Of a stretch of 6,885 bases of DNA, positions 1-6,301 are shown piece after piece. The stretch's first letter is position 1; every line of letters starts with the position of its first letter. This DNA comes from UBA3064 sp016868095 (GTDB taxonomy: Bacteria; Pseudomonadota; Gammaproteobacteria; Burkholderiales; Burkholderiaceae_E). The position numbers were made by a program, and so were the translations under genes. The notes beneath the pieces are model-generated. The model did no database searches. It was not told the DNA's origin and saw only the letters and a program-made list of their open reading frames with translations. The stretch lies in NCBI GenBank assembly GCA_041175665.1, contig JBEDEM010000105.1, positions 1-6,885 of the forward strand. Reading direction: 5' to 3'.

Positions 1-2
1 AT

Positions 3-1238
3 TTAGCTGCTTAAGGATTGCTTTCTCGATAACAAAAGAGCCATACCAGCACCAAGCATTAAAAACAGGATGGCTGAGCTTACCTGTAGGATTTCGAAAC
101 CAAAGCTGCTGAGGATGGGCGAGCCGAGCGCGACGCCAATCGACTGGCCTGAGAAAAGACTTGCAGCGAAAGCCGCAATACCGGTACCGCGAGCATGGGG
201 GGCCATTTGAGTTGCTTGAACTTGTAAGGTGTTATGCACCATGAAAAAGCCAATCCCCATGAGTGTGCAAAACATTAACTGGCCAGGCCACCATGCGCCG
301 CCAAGACAAAACATGCCCGAGGCGAACAGGCCCGCACCGCCAAGCAGAAGTCCTTTCTCTCCAAGGGTGCTTATCAAGTAGCGCGCTGCAAGGCTGTAGC
401 AAACACCACCAAGTCCGAACCCGGCCGCGGCAAGACCTGCCTGCCATAGGCTGAGTTGATACTGAAGGTGTAACCAACTGGGCACATACGCAAAGGCGCT
501 GTAAACCACGAGACCCTCGAGAAAGACGACTGCAAGGATCACACGAGCCCAGGGGATTTTAACAACCGATCCAAATTGTGTAGCCATCGAAGCAACACTT
601 GGCCTTTGGCCGACGGCGCCTGCCGTATTGACCTGACCCGGCTCGAATGTGGCTTTGCGTGAGTCAATGCTGAGTATGATGGCGACGATCGCCAGAACAA
701 TCGCCGGTAGTGCAAAGCTTAGCCGCCAGCCTATGGTGTCTGCCATGAGTCCGCCTGCGACCTGCCCAAAGACCGCACCCGCTGTTGATCCGGTCATTAG
801 TTGAGCCAACACAGCTTGGCGTGCCTGATAGGGTACCGAGTCGCCAATCCAGGCGAGCGAAAGCGGTATCAATGCTGCGCAGGCCGCTCCAGCAAAAAAC
901 CGGAGCAGTAAAAGTTGAGGAAGCGAAACAGCGAGTATGCAGGCCGCTGAAGCGACGGCCGCTGAGATCGTGGCATAGCGAATCCAGCGAAGCTTGCCGG
1001 CGTAGTCGCCCATAGGTCCGTGAATGAGTTGAAATAGGCCGTAGGCAATACTGAAGCTGGTAATAACGTAGGCGACTTCGCCGATGCTGCGATCAAAGTC
1101 TTGCGCTAATTGGGGAAGCATCGGGTCGCACAAACGGACCGATGTCTGGCTTGCAAAGGCACCAAGCGATAAGGTTAGGAGCGTTCGGGCCTGTGGATTG
1201 CTTGCAGGTGGCGGTCCGTCGCGTTTTGAAGCTTGCAT
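3..1238 (-). CDS. MFS transporter, DHA1-like, 12 TM
   Basis: Predicted inner-membrane secondary transporter of the major facilitator superfamily, 411 residues, a normal length for a 12-helix carrier. Hydrophobic segments lie at roughly 20-36, 55-75, 87-106, 110-130, 142-162 and 172-190, then after a polar central loop (about 192-228) at 230-252, 264-288, 296-313, 319-340, 352-373 and 380-403. The loop between helices 2 and 3 carries the MFS motif A as GPMGDYAGKLR (74-84). The D-P-M-L-P-Q-L-A stretch (38-45) and the I-G-D-S-V-P-Y-Q-A-R-Q stretch (131-141) resemble the multidrug/aromatic-efflux-like DHA1 branch. The start chosen is the ATG at 1238, which overlaps the stop of the upstream SDR gene (TAATG); a start 12 codons earlier would add a W-rich stretch unlike the family. 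No strong Shine-Dalgarno precedes it, so translation is probably coupled to the SDR. The substrate cannot be read from sequence; given the context, an aromatic acid or related metabolite is a reasonable inference. Confidence 0.88.
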   Translation of the reverse strand: MQASKRDGPPPASNPQARTLLTLSLGAFASQTSVRLCDPMLPQLAQDFDRSIGEVAYVITSFSIAYGLFQLIHGPMGDYAGKLRWIRYATISAAVASAACILAVSLPQLLLLRFFAGAACAALIPLSLAWIGDSVPYQARQAVLAQLMTGSTAGAVFGQVAGGLMADTIGWRLSFALPAIVLAIVAIILSIDSRKATFEPGQVNTAGAVGQRPSVASMATQFGSVVKIPWARVILAVVFLEGLVVYSAFAYVPSWLHLQYQLSLWQAGLAAAGFGLGGVCYSLAARYLISTLGEKGLLLGGAGLFASGMFCLGGAWWPGQLMFCTLMGIGFFMVHNTLQVQATQMAPHARGTGIAAFAASLFSGQSIGVALGSPILSSFGFEILQVSSAILFLMLGAGMALLLSRKQSLSS

Positions 1239-1936
1239 TAGGTGGCAACACCACCAACGCCTGCCCCACCACACACATAAAGGACTTGCCCCGTTACAAA
1301 AGCACTATCTTCACGCATGAAAAATGCAACTGCTGCAGCCACATCTTCAGGCTCACCCATGCGACCCACAGGTATATTATCTAGAATTTGCTTAGTTCGG
1401 GGTGAGTCAGCCGGATTGGCTTGTTTGAAAAGTTCGGTGGCGATTGGTCCAGGTCCAATAACGTTACTTGTAATGCCAAGCCTTCCCAACTCTAAAGCCC
1501 AAACACGCGATAAGCCAATTAATCCAGCCTTGCTTGCCGCGTAAGCGCTGCGCAATGTCTTACCCAGCGCTGCGCGAGAGGCAATGCTAACGATTCGACC
1601 AAACCCGGCATCGGTCATGCCAGGAATCAGCGCCTGTGTGCATTGCATGGCGCAGCGCAAATTGAGTGCGATTACTCGGTCGAATTGTGCTAGGGTTTGA
1701 TCCTGAGCCGACGCCGCTTCAACGGTGCCCACGTTATTGAGCAAGCGCGTAATCGGGCCTGTTTTGAGTGCTTTTTCAAGCGCCTCGGCTGTTTGATCGG
1801 GGCAGGATAAATCGGCCCGAATCCCGTCACCCGTTTGGTCGATGATCAGCACTTCATAGCCTTCAGCGATGCAGCGTTGCGCGCTTGCCTTGCCAATGCC
1901 ATGGGCTCCACCCGTAATAAGAACGCGCTGTTTCAT
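1238..1936 (-). CDS. SDR family NAD(P)-dependent oxidoreductase
   Basis: Classical short-chain dehydrogenase/reductase, 232 residues, single Rossmann domain, cytoplasmic. Visible motifs: cofactor glycine motif TGGAHGIG (8-15); an Asp at 33 after the second strand, which usually selects NAD over NADP; NNVG (67-70, the family's NNAG with Val for Ala); Asn92; and the catalytic set Ser120, Tyr132 and Lys136 in YAASK. GPGPIATELF (161-170) and the C-terminal TGQVLYVCGG (215-224) are typical of FabG-like catabolic SDRs. The start is set at the ATG at 1936 because AAGGAG lies 10 bases upstream and the protein then begins, as usual, a few residues before the first strand; an in-frame ATG at 1996 would add 20 polar residues. 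It is the first gene of a two-gene unit with the MFS carrier. A hydroxyacyl-CoA or alcohol dehydrogenase role in the aromatic pathway is inferred; the exact substrate is unknown. Confidence 0.88.
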   Translation of the reverse strand: MKQRVLITGGAHGIGKASAQRCIAEGYEVLIIDQTGDGIRADLSCPDQTAEALEKALKTGPITRLLNNVGTVEAASAQDQTLAQFDRVIALNLRCAMQCTQALIPGMTDAGFGRIVSIASRAALGKTLRSAYAASKAGLIGLSRVWALELGRLGITSNVIGPGPIATELFKQANPADSPRTKQILDNIPVGRMGEPEDVAAAVAFFMREDSAFVTGQVLYVCGGAGVGGVAT

Positions 1937-1946
1937 GGCTTGATCT

Positions 1947-1952
1947 CTCCTT
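1947..1952 (-). promoter_or_regulatory. Ribosome binding site of the SDR gene
   Basis: Read on the minus strand this is AAGGAG, 10 bases before the ATG at 1936. The spacing is slightly long, but the match is strong. It decides in favour of this start over the in-frame ATG at 1996, which would place this site inside the coding region. Confidence 0.65.
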
Positions 1953-2092
1953 GCTTGGCTAAGGTGTTGACTGAGCGCTGATTGTAGATGTTGCATCCAT
2001 CGATCGAATGCTCATCGTCAAGATTTCGAAAGCCTGCTTGCGCCAATACCTTCGGATCGGCGACACTTCGGGGTGAAGTTTTTTAAAACAGG

Positions 2093-2097
2093 GGAGG
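2093..2097 (+). promoter_or_regulatory. Strong ribosome binding site of the binding-protein gene
   Basis: GGAGG, inside the longer purine run GGGGAGGG (2091-2098), sits 7 bases before the ATG at 2105, near-ideal spacing. It is the best Shine-Dalgarno on the plus strand of this window and fits a periplasmic binding protein, which is normally made in excess over its permease. Confidence 0.75.
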
Positions 2098-2104
2098 GTA
2101 AGGC

Positions 2105-3247
2105 ATGAAAAAGGCAACTGCAGCAGGTTTACTAGCCATTGTGGCATCGATGGCTCAGCCAGTTTTGGCTCAAATTAATATTGGTGTCACGGTTTCGGCA
2201 ACCGGTCCGGCTGCCTCGCTCGGCATTCCAGAGAAAAATACGATATCGCTTTTGCCAACGACTATGGGTGGACAGAAAGTGAACTATATCGTTCTGGATG
2301 ATGCGACTAATCCAACAGAAGCCAACAAAAATGCCAAGCGGCTGGTTAGCGAGCATAAGGTCGATGCCATCATTGGGTCAACCACAACGCCGACCTCACT
2401 TGCGGCTATTGAAGTAGGGGCCGAGTCGGGAACACCTGTCATCACCATGGCACCGATTCCTCCGCAAACGGGTGAGAAGCACGCCTGGTCCTTTGTCACG
2501 CCGCAAGGTATTGGGATCATGGCAAGTGCACTGGTCGATGTGATGAAGAGTGCCGGCGTGAAAAGCCTTGGCTTTATCGGTTTTGCAGATGCATACGGCG
2601 AAGTTTGGCTTCAAGCAATGAAAGCGCCACTCGCTGGCGCTGGTATAAGTATGAATACAGTAGAGCGCTTCCAGCGCACCGACACTTCGGTAACTGGGCA
2701 GACGCTCAAATTGGTGGCCGCCAACCCCGATGCTGTTCTTGTGGTTGGTTCTGGCACACCCGCTGTGCTGCCGCAAGCAAGCTTGCGTGAACGCGGTTAC
2801 AAGGGGAAGATTTACCAGACGCATGGGGTTGCAAATCGGGACTTTTTGCGCGTGGGTGGCAAGCAGGTTGAGGGCGCCGTGTTTCCGGTCGGGCCAATGC
2901 TTCTTGCTGAAGAGCTACCCGATAGTCATCCGAGCAAGCGAGCGGCGCTCGACTACGTCAACGCCTATGAAAAGGTACATGGCAAAGACAGTCGTTCAAC
3001 CTTTGGAGCTCACGCTTGGGACGCTGCTTTGCTGCTCGGCAACGCAGTACCACAGGCTTTAAAGAAGGCTAAGCCAGGTACTCCTGAGTTTAGAAAGGCC
3101 TTGCGTGACGCTATTGAAACAACCAAGGAATTGCCAGCTTCGCATGGTGTTTTCACGATGAGTCCAACCGATCACAATGGTTTGGATCAGCGCGCAAGAG
3201 TGATGGTCCGCGTCGATGGCGGTACTTGGAAACTCATGACGCCTTAA
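2105..3247 (+). CDS. Periplasmic substrate-binding protein of a Liv-type (aromatic acid?) ABC transporter
   Basis: Extracytoplasmic ligand-binding component of an ABC importer of the HAAT/Liv type (Peripla_BP_6, type I periplasmic fold), 380 residues, usual length. The N-terminus is a clear Sec signal peptide: K2-K3, a hydrophobic core (about 5-21) and a V-L-A cleavage site before Gln23. Mature-protein landmarks include INIGVTVSATGPAASLG (24-40), the ligand-loop region VLDDATNP (63-70), the IIGSTTTPTSLA segment (89-100) that contacts ligand in this fold, and the D-A-Y-G-E hinge segment (162-166). Residue order and gene context fit binding proteins for aromatic acids rather than leucine, for example CouP of Rhodopseudomonas palustris, which serves p-coumarate/ferulate uptake; this assignment is inferred. 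It is first in a plus-strand operon with the CoA ligase, LivH and LivM, with 30 bases to the ligase. The start is supported by a strong upstream GGAGG. Confidence 0.9.
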   Translation: MKKATAAGLLAIVASMAQPVLAQINIGVTVSATGPAASLGIPEKNTISLLPTTMGGQKVNYIVLDDATNPTEANKNAKRLVSEHKVDAIIGSTTTPTSLAAIEVGAESGTPVITMAPIPPQTGEKHAWSFVTPQGIGIMASALVDVMKSAGVKSLGFIGFADAYGEVWLQAMKAPLAGAGISMNTVERFQRTDTSVTGQTLKLVAANPDAVLVVGSGTPAVLPQASLRERGYKGKIYQTHGVANRDFLRVGGKQVEGAVFPVGPMLLAEELPDSHPSKRAALDYVNAYEKVHGKDSRSTFGAHAWDAALLLGNAVPQALKKAKPGTPEFRKALRDAIETTKELPASHGVFTMSPTDHNGLDQRARVMVRVDGGTWKLMTP

Positions 3248-3277
3248 AACGGCGCTCTGCATCGTTTATCACATATC

Positions 3278-5197
3278 GTGAGTCAACTAAATCAGCCCTC
3301 CTTAGCAGGATTCGCAGAACCCTTGTTAAGGATTGAGAAGCCTTCGGAGGATTGTTTTTTACTTTCCTCCGGCCACCGTTTATTGCCTTATTCACGATGC
3401 GTCGGTGAATGGCTCGAACATTGGGCTGAAGTGAGCCCTGAGCAGACCTTTCTCGCCGAGCGAAGCCTTGAAGGAGGGGTTTCAGGTCAAGCGGGCGCGG
3501 GCACAAAGTCGTGGCGAAAAGTAAGCTACAGCCAGGCGCGAGATCGAGTACATCGCTTTGGCGAAGCACTACTGGCCCATGGCTTGAATCAACAAAGACC
3601 GCTCGCAATACTGTCAGACAATAGTGTTGACCACGCTTTGTTAAGTCTTGCCGCCATGCATGTTGGTGTGCCTGTTGCCCCGGTTTCAGCAGCGTATTCA
3701 CTTTTATCGAGTGATTTTGCGAAGCTGATTCATATTCTAAAACTCATAAAGCCGGGACTGATTTATGTGAGTGATGGCGCGCTTTATGCAAAGGCGCTTG
3801 CCGCCGCGCTTGCAGCACTCGGTGATTTAAAGCCTGGTGTTCTCGTCTCGAGGCAGCCGAGTGATGGCTTAAGGGGTATCGATTCAAGTGGCGTTGTTGT
3901 CGAGCAGCTAGGCGATTGGACGCTCATAGAACCGAGCTCGCGGGTGGCTGATGCCTTTCAAGCGTTGAGTGGCGATAGCCTTGCCAAGATTCTCTTCACC
4001 TCGGGTTCGACAGGCATGCCTAAGGGGGTCATCAATACGCAGCGTATGCTGTGCTCGAATCAACAAGCAATCAGTCAACTATGGCCCTTCTTAACAAAAA
4101 GACCCCCAGTGATTGTCGACTGGCTGCCTTGGAGTCACACCTTTGGCGGCAACCACAATGTGAACCTGATACTCCGTCATGGTGGTAGCCTTTATATCGA
4201 TAACGGTAAGCCAGCGCCAGGCTTGATCGAACAAAGTATTGAGAATCTAAAAGAAATTGCACCAACACTTTATTTTAATGTTCCCCGAGGATTTGATTTA
4301 TTGTTGCCTTTTTTAGAGCAAGATGAACACTTACGTACTCATTTCTTTTCAGAGCTTGAGCTTGTTTTTTATGCGGCAGCGGCCCTACCACAACCGCTCT
4401 GGGATCGATTTAAAAAATGTACTCAGCTAGTGGCAGGAAAGCCTCCTGCGATGGTTTCGGCCTGGGGGTCCACTGAAACAGCCCCGCTTGCTACCTCGGT
4501 TCATTACTCCATTGACCAACCTGGGATCATCGGCCTGCCAGCGCCCGGTGTGAGCATAAAGATGAAGGCCAACGCTGGTAAGTGGGAGCTTTTAGTCAAA
4601 GGCCCTAACGTTACACCCGGCTACTTTGATGCGCCTGAGTTAAGCGCTCGAGCCTTTGATGAGCAGGGGTTTTATCGTATCGGTGATGCAGGACGTTTTT
4701 TTGATGTCGAACATCCCGAAAAAGGCTTGGTTTTTGACGGGCGCATCGCCGAGGACTTTAAGCTCAGTTCGGGTACTTGGGTGCACGTTGGTGCTCTGAG
4801 GGTGAGGGTGATTGCGCAGTGTTCGCCGCTGATCCAGGATTGCGTCATCACGGGACACGATCGAGACGAGATTGGTTTGTTGATGTTTCCTAACTGGGCG
4901 GCCTGCCGGACCTTATGCGGCGAGCGCAGCGAGCCTTTAAGTAACGAGGCGCTGGTGCAGCACCCGACCGTGAAGCAGGCGATTCGACATGCTTTGCGTG
5001 ATCTGGTGCATGCGGGTACCGGCTCTTCGACGATGCCCGCACGAGCGATGCTCATGCTTGAGCCTGCATCGATAGATGCCAACGAGATGACTGATAAGGG
5101 TTATATCAACCAACGTGCCGTGCTCGATCACAGACACTCCTTGGTGTCGCGCCTGTATGCTGCTGAGGGCGATTCCGCGGTGATCTTGCTGCGCTAA
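3278..5197 (+). CDS. fcs: Feruloyl-CoA synthase-type aryl-CoA ligase
   Basis: Adenylate-forming CoA ligase (ANL superfamily), 639 residues, close to the length of known feruloyl-CoA synthases. It would activate a hydroxycinnamate (ferulate, p-coumarate, caffeate) with ATP and CoA to the acyl-CoA, AMP and pyrophosphate in the cytoplasm. Motifs: P-loop LFTSGSTGMPKGV (239-251); family-typical DWLPWSHTFGGNHN (281-294); AWGSTETAP (395-403); YRIGDAGRF (466-474) with ribose-binding Asp470; hinge region GRIAEDFKLSSGTWV (488-502); and catalytic C-terminal Lys607 in MTDKGYINQRAVL. These last blocks are characteristic of the feruloyl-CoA synthase clade. A small Gly/Ala/Ser-rich insertion sits at about 65-78. 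The start is GTG with no visible Shine-Dalgarno; the next in-frame ATG is at codon 127, too late, and TTG codon 16 is a weaker alternative. The gene lies in the reading frame of the preceding binding protein, 10 codons after its stop. The precise aryl substrate is not provable from sequence. Confidence 0.87.
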   Translation: MSQLNQPSLAGFAEPLLRIEKPSEDCFLLSSGHRLLPYSRCVGEWLEHWAEVSPEQTFLAERSLEGGVSGQAGAGTKSWRKVSYSQARDRVHRFGEALLAHGLNQQRPLAILSDNSVDHALLSLAAMHVGVPVAPVSAAYSLLSSDFAKLIHILKLIKPGLIYVSDGALYAKALAAALAALGDLKPGVLVSRQPSDGLRGIDSSGVVVEQLGDWTLIEPSSRVADAFQALSGDSLAKILFTSGSTGMPKGVINTQRMLCSNQQAISQLWPFLTKRPPVIVDWLPWSHTFGGNHNVNLILRHGGSLYIDNGKPAPGLIEQSIENLKEIAPTLYFNVPRGFDLLLPFLEQDEHLRTHFFSELELVFYAAAALPQPLWDRFKKCTQLVAGKPPAMVSAWGSTETAPLATSVHYSIDQPGIIGLPAPGVSIKMKANAGKWELLVKGPNVTPGYFDAPELSARAFDEQGFYRIGDAGRFFDVEHPEKGLVFDGRIAEDFKLSSGTWVHVGALRVRVIAQCSPLIQDCVITGHDRDEIGLLMFPNWAACRTLCGERSEPLSNEALVQHPTVKQAIRHALRDLVHAGTGSSTMPARAMLMLEPASIDANEMTDKGYINQRAVLDHRHSLVSRLYAAEGDSAVILLR

Positions 5198-5238
5198 GGC
5201 ACAGCATTTACGGTGGATCTGCCGATGGACATGGTCCG

Positions 5239-6297
5239 ATGAACTTAGATATTGTTCTTCTTCTTGCGCAAGATGGCTTGACCAACGGAGCTATTTACGC
5301 GCTCCTCGCTTTAGCCTTGGTTATGGTTTTTGCAGTGACGAGAGTGATTTTCGTGCCTCAGGGTGAGTTTGTCGCCTTTGGCGCGCTAACACTGGCATCG
5401 TTTCAAAGCAATAAACTGCCGGGAACGCTATGGCTTTTACTGCTCGCAGGAATCATTTGTTTTTTAATGGACTGGCGCTATCAGCAAGGTCTTGGGAAGG
5501 GTATGGCGAGGCGCTTACGCTGGTCTTTGATGTGGCAAGTGATGTTTCCATTGGGCCTGGCGTTACTGGTCTTTTTTTTACATTCGTCGCCGTTGGGCCT
5601 GGCAAAGTTACCCTTATGGGTGCAAATGCTTTTAGCCTTACTGGTGGTGGTACCTCTTGGGCCTATGATTTATCGGCTCGCCTTTCAGCCGATGGCTCAG
5701 GCCCCCATCCTCGTGCTTCTAATTGTTTCAGTAGCGGTCCATTTAGTGCTTGTGGGCATCGGACTTGTTTTTTTTGGCGCTGAAGGCTCTCGGACGCCAC
5801 CCTTTAGCGAAGGCGGTCTCGCCTTAGGATCAGTGCCGGTTCAAGCGCAAACGCTATGGGTTTTGGGAACAAGCTTATTGTTCATGATCGCTTTGGGACT
5901 CTTCTTTGAAAGGAGCCTCTTTGGAAAAGCGCTGCGTGCGACGGCAGTCAATCAGACAGGGGCACGCCTCATGGGCATCGCCCCCGCGTTTGCCGGTCGA
6001 CTTGTCTTTGTGCTTGCTGCACTGATGGGTACCTACTCAGGCATGTTGATCGGACCGATTACCACCATCTACTACGACACCGGGTTTTTGATCGGATTAA
6101 AGGGTTTCGTTGGTGCGATTATCGCGGGACTTGCCAGTTATCCGCTTGCCGTAGGGGGAGCCTTGTTGGTTGGTTTGCTAGAAGCTTATTCGTCCTTTTG
6201 GGCAAGCTCTTTTAAAGAGGTCATCGTCTTTGCTCTGATTATTCCAGTCTTGCTCTGGCGCTCTGTGCGTCATCAGGATTTGGATGACGAGGCATAA
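5239..6297 (+). CDS. livH: Liv-type ABC transporter permease, LivH family (enlarged)
   Basis: Integral inner-membrane permease of a branched-chain amino acid/aromatic-type ABC importer (BPD_transp_2 family), partner of the LivM permease that follows. It begins with the family's LTNGAIYALLALALVMVF (14-31), then RVIFVPQGEFVAFGAL (35-50), which takes the place of the usual N-F-A-H-G-E block. The cytoplasmic ATPase-contact loop reads GKALRATAVNQTGARLMGI (229-247), followed by the conserved G-F-V-G-A-I-I-A-G-L-A-S-Y-P block (289-302). At 352 residues it exceeds the 308 of E. coli LivH; the excess, about 50 residues, lies around 75-125 and contains a basic loop plus an added hydrophobic segment. 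Long forms of this kind occur, as I recall, in betaproteobacterial aromatic clusters. The ATG at 5239 has only a weak upstream GGA (5227-5229), and a tiny GGAC/GTCC hairpin immediately precedes it. The gap is 41 bases from the ligase and 4 bases to livM. Confidence 0.9.
   Translation: MNLDIVLLLAQDGLTNGAIYALLALALVMVFAVTRVIFVPQGEFVAFGALTLASFQSNKLPGTLWLLLLAGIICFLMDWRYQQGLGKGMARRLRWSLMWQVMFPLGLALLVFFLHSSPLGLAKLPLWVQMLLALLVVVPLGPMIYRLAFQPMAQAPILVLLIVSVAVHLVLVGIGLVFFGAEGSRTPPFSEGGLALGSVPVQAQTLWVLGTSLLFMIALGLFFERSLFGKALRATAVNQTGARLMGIAPAFAGRLVFVLAALMGTYSGMLIGPITTIYYDTGFLIGLKGFVGAIIAGLASYPLAVGGALLVGLLEAYSSFWASSFKEVIVFALIIPVLLWRSVRHQDLDDEA
6289..6292 (+). promoter_or_regulatory. Ribosome binding site of livM within livH
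   Basis: GAGG near the 3' end of livH stands 9 bases before the ATG at 6302. It fixes the livM start and, with the 4-base gap between the genes, indicates coupled translation of the two permeases. Confidence 0.55.
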
Positions 6298-6301
6298 GCA
6301 T

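Larger units (their letters stand above)
1937..2104. promoter_or_regulatory. Divergent intergenic control region
   Basis: This 168-base non-coding stretch separates the start codons of the divergent SDR and substrate-binding-protein genes, so it must hold promoters for both units. On the minus strand TACAAT (1986-1981) is a good -10 candidate for the SDR unit, with only weak -35 matches around 2003-2010. On the plus strand a TTGACT (1967-1972) resembles a -35 box, but the spacing to any -10-like hexamer is poor. Two perfect 8-base palindromes occur, TCGATCGA (2000-2007) and TTTCGAAA (2024-2031); the first falls where the minus-strand -35 would be, so it could be part of an operator. CTTCGG also occurs twice as a direct repeat (2050-2055, 2066-2071). 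That the region is regulatory is sound; the individual boxes are tentative. Confidence 0.55.

Noticed and set aside
1239..1274. A 12-codon longer start for the MFS gene
   Set aside because: It would read through the 3' end of the SDR gene and add a W- and C-rich peptide unlike MFS N-termini; the ATG at 1238 in the TAATG junction explains the start better.
1937..1996. A 20-residue N-terminal extension of the SDR
   Set aside because: The AAGGAG at 1947-1952 would lie inside the coding sequence, and SDRs normally begin a few residues before the first strand, as with the start at 1936.
2061..2690. CGACACTTCGG found both upstream of (2061-2071) and inside (2680-2690) the binding-protein gene
   Set aside because: An 11-base match with no symmetry and no further copies seen; the second copy is ordinary coding sequence, so chance is the simpler explanation.
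2396..2824. A 142-codon minus-strand reading frame opposite the binding-protein gene
   Set aside because: It is rich in Cys and His, has no family resemblance, and is fully antisense to a clear Peripla_BP_6 protein.
3234..3701. A 155-codon minus-strand reading frame opposite the ligase start
   Set aside because: It lies antisense to a well-supported CoA ligase, and its protein has no recognisable domain and an odd composition.
4230..4440. An A/T-richer patch inside the ligase gene, suggesting mosaic origin
   Set aside because: The reading frame and family motifs continue smoothly through it and neighbouring genes show similar short patches; there is no repeat or boundary to support transfer.
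4672..5082. A 136-codon minus-strand reading frame opposite the ligase C-terminal domain
   Set aside because: It is antisense to conserved ANL motifs, rich in Ser and Cys, and has no recognisable domain or ribosome binding site.
5430..5783. A 117-codon plus-strand frame inside livH
   Set aside because: It is an out-of-frame overlap with a clear permease; the translation lacks any family signature.
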